Source: Eucalyptus grandis (Eukaryota; Streptophyta; Magnoliopsida; Myrtales; Myrtaceae). From it: a stretch of DNA of 64,000 nucleotides. Under the pieces are notes generated by a model, which was not told the DNA's origin, ran no database searches, and saw nothing but the letters and a program-made list of their open reading frames with translations. Where the stretch lies: the NCBI RefSeq assembly GCF_016545825.1, contig NC_052612.1, positions 46,111,738 to 46,175,737 on the forward strand, in the 5' to 3' direction. Below are positions 60,955-64,000 of this stretch, in pieces (within the stretch, counting starts at the first letter, position 1; the number at the start of each line of letters is the position of its first letter). The translations under genes were made by a program, and so were the position numbers.

Positions 60955-61527
60955 TCAGTAATGGAAGACGTAGACATTGTACTCCACGCAGGCGTCCCCG
61001 GTCTTGAGGTCGAACGTGTGCGTCTTCGCCCGGACGTAGCCGCGGGCGAACCGAAAGAGCCCGCTACCGCCGACGATCGGCATCTCCCGCACGCCGGAGA
61101 ACACGGCGTTCCGGCCCAGCACGCTCAGCGTGCTCCCGTTGTACTTCCCCTCGGAGAACACGTAATTCTGCACCATGAGCAGCCCCACGTCGTTCTGCGA
61201 CGCCAGCGCGTAGATCCCCTGCGCCCGCCCGACCTCCTTGGAGCTCATCTCGGGGCCCTCGGTCAGCGGGTCGTCGACCATGACCACGGCGCCGAACCCC
61301 GTGGTGGACGAGTTGGTCATCTTGGCCTCGGCGACGCGCACTGCGGTCGGCTTGCTCCCGCTCACGATGTCGTGGAAGTAGAAGTGGAGGTGGCTGAGCT
61401 TCTCCTTCTTGAGCCCGAGCTCCCGCGGGAGGAGGCTCCGGGCGAAGCCGTGCGCGTTCGCCGAGACGAAAACGCTCGACATAAAGAGGAGAGAGAAGAT
61501 GGCGAGCTTCCCGATGCAAGCAGCCAT
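60955..61527 (-). CDS. Dirigent protein DIR-D (secreted, GC-rich, intact)
   Basis: Intronless 190-aa dirigent protein, the most diverged of the four. Signal peptide about 1-25; blocks [67 protein letters not shown] and EYNVYVFHY. At the usually Arg-containing GGSR it has GGSG. Third codon positions are overwhelmingly G or C, unlike DIR-A and DIR-C, so much of the difference is synonymous; as a side effect the antisense strand is open along the whole gene. The start context GCCATGGCT is strong. DIR-D lacks the flanking sequences shared by A, B and C, and is probably the oldest branch of the cluster. Function as for the family: apoplastic guidance of phenoxy-radical coupling. Confidence 0.94.
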   Translation of the reverse strand: MAACIGKLAIFSLLFMSSVFVSANAHGFARSLLPRELGLKKEKLSHLHFYFHDIVSGSKPTAVRVAEAKMTNSSTTGFGAVVMVDDPLTEGPEMSSKEVGRAQGIYALASQNDVGLLMVQNYVFSEGKYNGSTLSVLGRNAVFSGVREMPIVGGSGLFRFARGYVRAKTHTFDLKTGDACVEYNVYVFHY

Positions 61528-61580
61528 GGCTAGAGAGAGAGAGAGAAGGCGGGCGCGAAAAAGGGTTTGGTTGAAGGGAG

Positions 61581-61590
61581 GGTTTTATAG
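61581..61590 (-). promoter_or_regulatory. TATA box of DIR-D
   Basis: CTATAAAACC on the minus strand, about 54-63 bp upstream of the ATG, followed by a leader with a CTCTCTCTC run next to the start codon. Confidence 0.75.
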
Positions 61591-61754
61591 AGGAGGCAGA
61601 TGGAGAAAATGGGTTTCGGTGGAAGATTACAGTAATGAGATTTTTATAAAGAAAGTTACTCAGCTGCGGAGTAGTTGAAGGGAGGAGACCAAATAAGAGA
61701 GGGGGACATGGTCATCTGGTGTAAGGTAACCTACCATTTTCTAGGTGCAAAGAA

Positions 61755-62762
61755 TAGGGGTGTGCATTAAGACAAGGTATACTCGGAACCGAATCGGTCC
61801 ACTCAAAAAATAGGGTCGGGAACCGGTTCCTAAAATTCGGAACCGGTTTAAACCGGTCCGGGAATTAGGTCCGATTGTGTCCTCGGACTAGTTTTGGAAC
61901 TGGTTTAGGAATTGGTTTTGTAAGTATATGTCAAAAATCCTATTTTTGCCCCTTATTTCTATTTTTACTCCCACAATCACATGGCGTTTTTCCTCTTTGC
62001 CCTCTCAAACACGCACGGCACTTCTCCTTCATTGTTCCTCTTTCTCATTTGCTTCCCTCCCTCATTGGCTCCCTCTTGCATCATTCGACGGATGGACAAT
62101 GTTCGTCGTTGCCAGAAACCACATGGATTAACTTGCCTAATTTCTCTTTTGTAGGTGGATTTATGTTTGTATAAATAAGTAGTTTCATGTAGTAGTTGTG
62201 GAAATAAGATTAATATTAGACTCATGGTTGTTGCTAATTCTTTATCTTACGATTTTATTTATTATATTTAGTCGTGTGGATCCTTAAGTTTTCATTTAGT
62301 CAAAAAGTTAATGTATTTATTTATTACAAGTGCTTAATGTTTCAATACAAATTAATATGATTAAATTGCTTCGATGGGCAAAATGGCTTTCAAAACATTC
62401 TTTTGAAACTAAACATATAACTGGAAAGAAGAATGTGCTTACTGATTTTTTGTTAAGACTAAAAGCACTAGTAAAAATTAACATGTACATTATGAGGTAT
62501 GCTTTTCATATTTTCATCACAATGAGAAGTACAAGATTAATATAAAATTCGAAGTCGTATAGGATATTGGAAGATTACAAAATAGGTTCCAATGGAAACA
62601 GAATTGATCCTGGAATCGAACCGAAAAAATATAGTGAATCGGGTACAGGATCCAATACAAATAAAGTCAGGTACGGGGTCTATAAAAGGGGAATCGATTA
62701 TAACAGCGTCGGATACAGAGTTCAGATCTAAACCCTACCCATCCTGAATCCGATCACCTCTA
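61755..62762. mobile_element. hAT-like element with perfect 8-bp target duplication
   Basis: Ends TAGGGGTGTGCATTAAG and GATCACCTCTA, flanked by GCAAAGAA at 61747-61754 and again at 62763-62770, exact. Subterminal GGAACCGG repeats match the family of the other hAT elements. At 1008 bp it is longer than the simple MITEs and carries a foreign-looking coding scrap at 62366-62461. No hAT transposase is visible. Confidence 0.88.
62366..62461 (+). pseudogene. RNase H-like fragment of a retroelement or pararetrovirus pol
   Basis: About 32 codons within a 71-codon frame inside the hAT element read like the C-terminal end of a reverse-transcriptase-linked RNase H (a W-rich strand, then ITGKKNVLTDF). 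In caulimovirid and some gypsy pol proteins this region reads as a Lys/Gly 'KG.NN.ADFLSR' motif. Here it is a fragment with no catalytic core, so not functional. Which group it derives from cannot be settled from 32 residues. Confidence 0.4.
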
Positions 62763-62770
62763 GCAAAGAA

Positions 62771-64000
62771 CGCGTTATCAATGGAGCGATTCTTCATCGT
62801 CGGTGGCGATGATTCCCTTGAGGACTTCCATGTGAACACTGCATGTGCGAGAAATCAAGTCAACTCACGGCAAACACAAGGTTGACAAAATGACCAAATC
62901 TCCGGATCGCAAACGTGATGCGAACACAGGACTTTCGGAGGAGAGTCTCATCGGCACCTTCTCGTTCTTCAATGCCTGGGGAGCCGTGCATTGTCGACCG
63001 ACCGTGCCCTGTCGCCACGTGGAAAATAAAAAGAGAGAGATTCATCAAATCGCGAGCTTTCGTTAGTGTCCTCCTTCGCTGCACCCACTTTCCTAACTTA
63101 TGTTATTTTATTTGACTGGGGATTCGAGTCAGATCCTCAGTTCGTTGAAATTGTTGGATGCTATCTCATTAGTTCCACGGCAAAAATTAGCATTCCAGAT
63201 GCAAGGTCGGGTACCAGATTATATGCGGAGATCGACAAGAACGTATACATGATGGGGTCAGCTGAGATGTGGTACGTGCGATAAATGGATGCTCTGGCAG
63301 GTAACTTTCTCGGATGAATTTCATGGGTCGTTACAGCACTAAGATCACGTTTCCTAAGTACCCGCATGCTATTGTCCACCAACCTTCTTATCTGGCTTCC
63401 GACAAACAAAGAAAAAGTATTCGTTGCGTGTCCGCTTATAACTTTCCCCTTAAGATTAGAACTTAAAAAGAGAAAGTACGTTTCCAAAAATTTATGAAAG
63501 GAAATAACATAGGAATCTAGAAGCCACCATTCCCTTAGTTTGAAAAGTATAACGTGTATAGTGTGAAACTCAAAAGTTGACATGTGAATGCAACGAAATT
63601 TATATAAACAGTTATAATTCAAATCGTAAATCTTTCAATTGACAAATGATCATTTTAAGAGAAACAATTATCAAGAAGGGTGAAGAGACAACGAGGTCAT
63701 GGATTACATTACTTCAATTTTTAAGTAACCTTCACAATAGGATGAGAAGTTTCAATTACCAAGCCGATTGGCCTACTAATATAGGGTATATACTTTTAAA
63801 ATGGCTTGGGGCCCCTCCGATTAAAGGTACAAGTCTCCTGGTTGCTTCTCGGCCTTGGGGGTTTGTCTGCCATGGTTCGGCTGTGCAACGCCATACAATA
63901 TTAATAGTAAACTTGACCCTATCAGCATTGTGTCAAAGTTGATGATGATTCGTTCAAAAAAGCAGTTGCCGTAATTATGGAACGTTTATGATTATAATTA
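62771..64000. other. Right-edge DNA, no gene recognised
   Basis: Frames of up to 153 codons (63161-63622 minus) and 98 codons (63646-63942 plus) are present, but neither resembles a known family, and they overlap frames on the opposite strand. A GC-richer stretch runs at 62770-63060. A gene starting beyond the edge cannot be excluded. Confidence 0.35.

Noticed and set aside
37776..61527. Reading the dirigent cluster as an operon-like co-transcribed unit
   Set aside because: The genes are kilobases apart, and DIR-A, -C and -D each have their own TATA box (DIR-B shares the single-copy form of the DIR-A promoter), as normal for plant tandem families.
60961..61533. 190-codon frame antisense to DIR-D (similar ones antisense to DIR-A, -B, -C)
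   Set aside because: Mirror frame produced by GC-biased third positions of the dirigent gene; the protein has no dirigent or other motif.
63161..63622. 153-codon minus-strand frame near the right edge
   Set aside because: No recognised motif, AT-rich codons in part, overlapping frames on the other strand; not supportable as a gene.
1..64000. CRISPR arrays, bacterial operons or phage genes
   Set aside because: No regularly spaced repeats with unique spacers and no prokaryotic gene layout; intron-containing plant genes throughout.

Overview
The window is nuclear DNA from a flowering plant. Genes have introns, intergenic DNA is AT-rich, microsatellites are common, and the transposable elements are of plant type. 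The protein families (plant KIN-7 kinesin, C2H2 factor with a QALGGH finger, dirigent proteins) and the many hAT-like elements filled with GGTTCGG/GGAACCG repeats suggest a woody eudicot. Myrtales (for example Eucalyptus) is my best guess, but that is inference.

Layout. Positions 1-10784 (minus strand) hold most of a KIN-7 kinesin gene. I traced seventeen exons; the 3' end runs off the left edge. A GC-rich promoter/5' UTR lies at about 10.8-11.8 kb. From 11.9 to 30.3 kb I find no gene, only degenerate inverted-repeat elements, a possible LTR and microsatellites. A single-exon ZFP8-type zinc-finger gene is at 30612-31364 (plus). From 31.4 to 35.6 kb there is again no recognisable gene.

The right half is a dirigent-gene cluster, all on the minus strand: DIR-A (37776-38348), DIR-B (49947-50475, broken), DIR-C (58923-59495) and DIR-D (60955-61527). 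DIR-A and DIR-B sit in two direct copies of one segment: unit A (about 35906-47749) and unit B (about 48573-57085). After the duplication each copy took its own insertions. Unit A gained a small inverted-repeat element, a nested 832-bp hAT element with a perfect 8-bp target duplication, and a 2862-bp solo LTR with a perfect 5-bp target duplication. Unit B gained a 1.2-kb long-TIR element. DIR-B lost function through a 2-bp frameshift in the signal-peptide region and a 42-bp in-frame deletion of a core dirigent motif. DIR-A kept its reading frame and has a tandemly doubled promoter. The left edge of unit B is fused, at an ATGAG microhomology, to a 420-bp block that also lies upstream of DIR-C, so the breakpoint is readable.

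How the genes work together: the kinesin (microtubule motor), the zinc-finger factor (epidermal/trichome regulator by family) and the dirigent proteins (secreted guides of phenoxy-radical coupling, lignan/lignin type) form no pathway that I can see. Only the dirigent genes form a family cluster. No CRISPR, operon, complete tRNA or rRNA was found. All exon boundaries were deduced by eye from reading frame, GT/AG sites and family similarity; none has been checked against transcripts.
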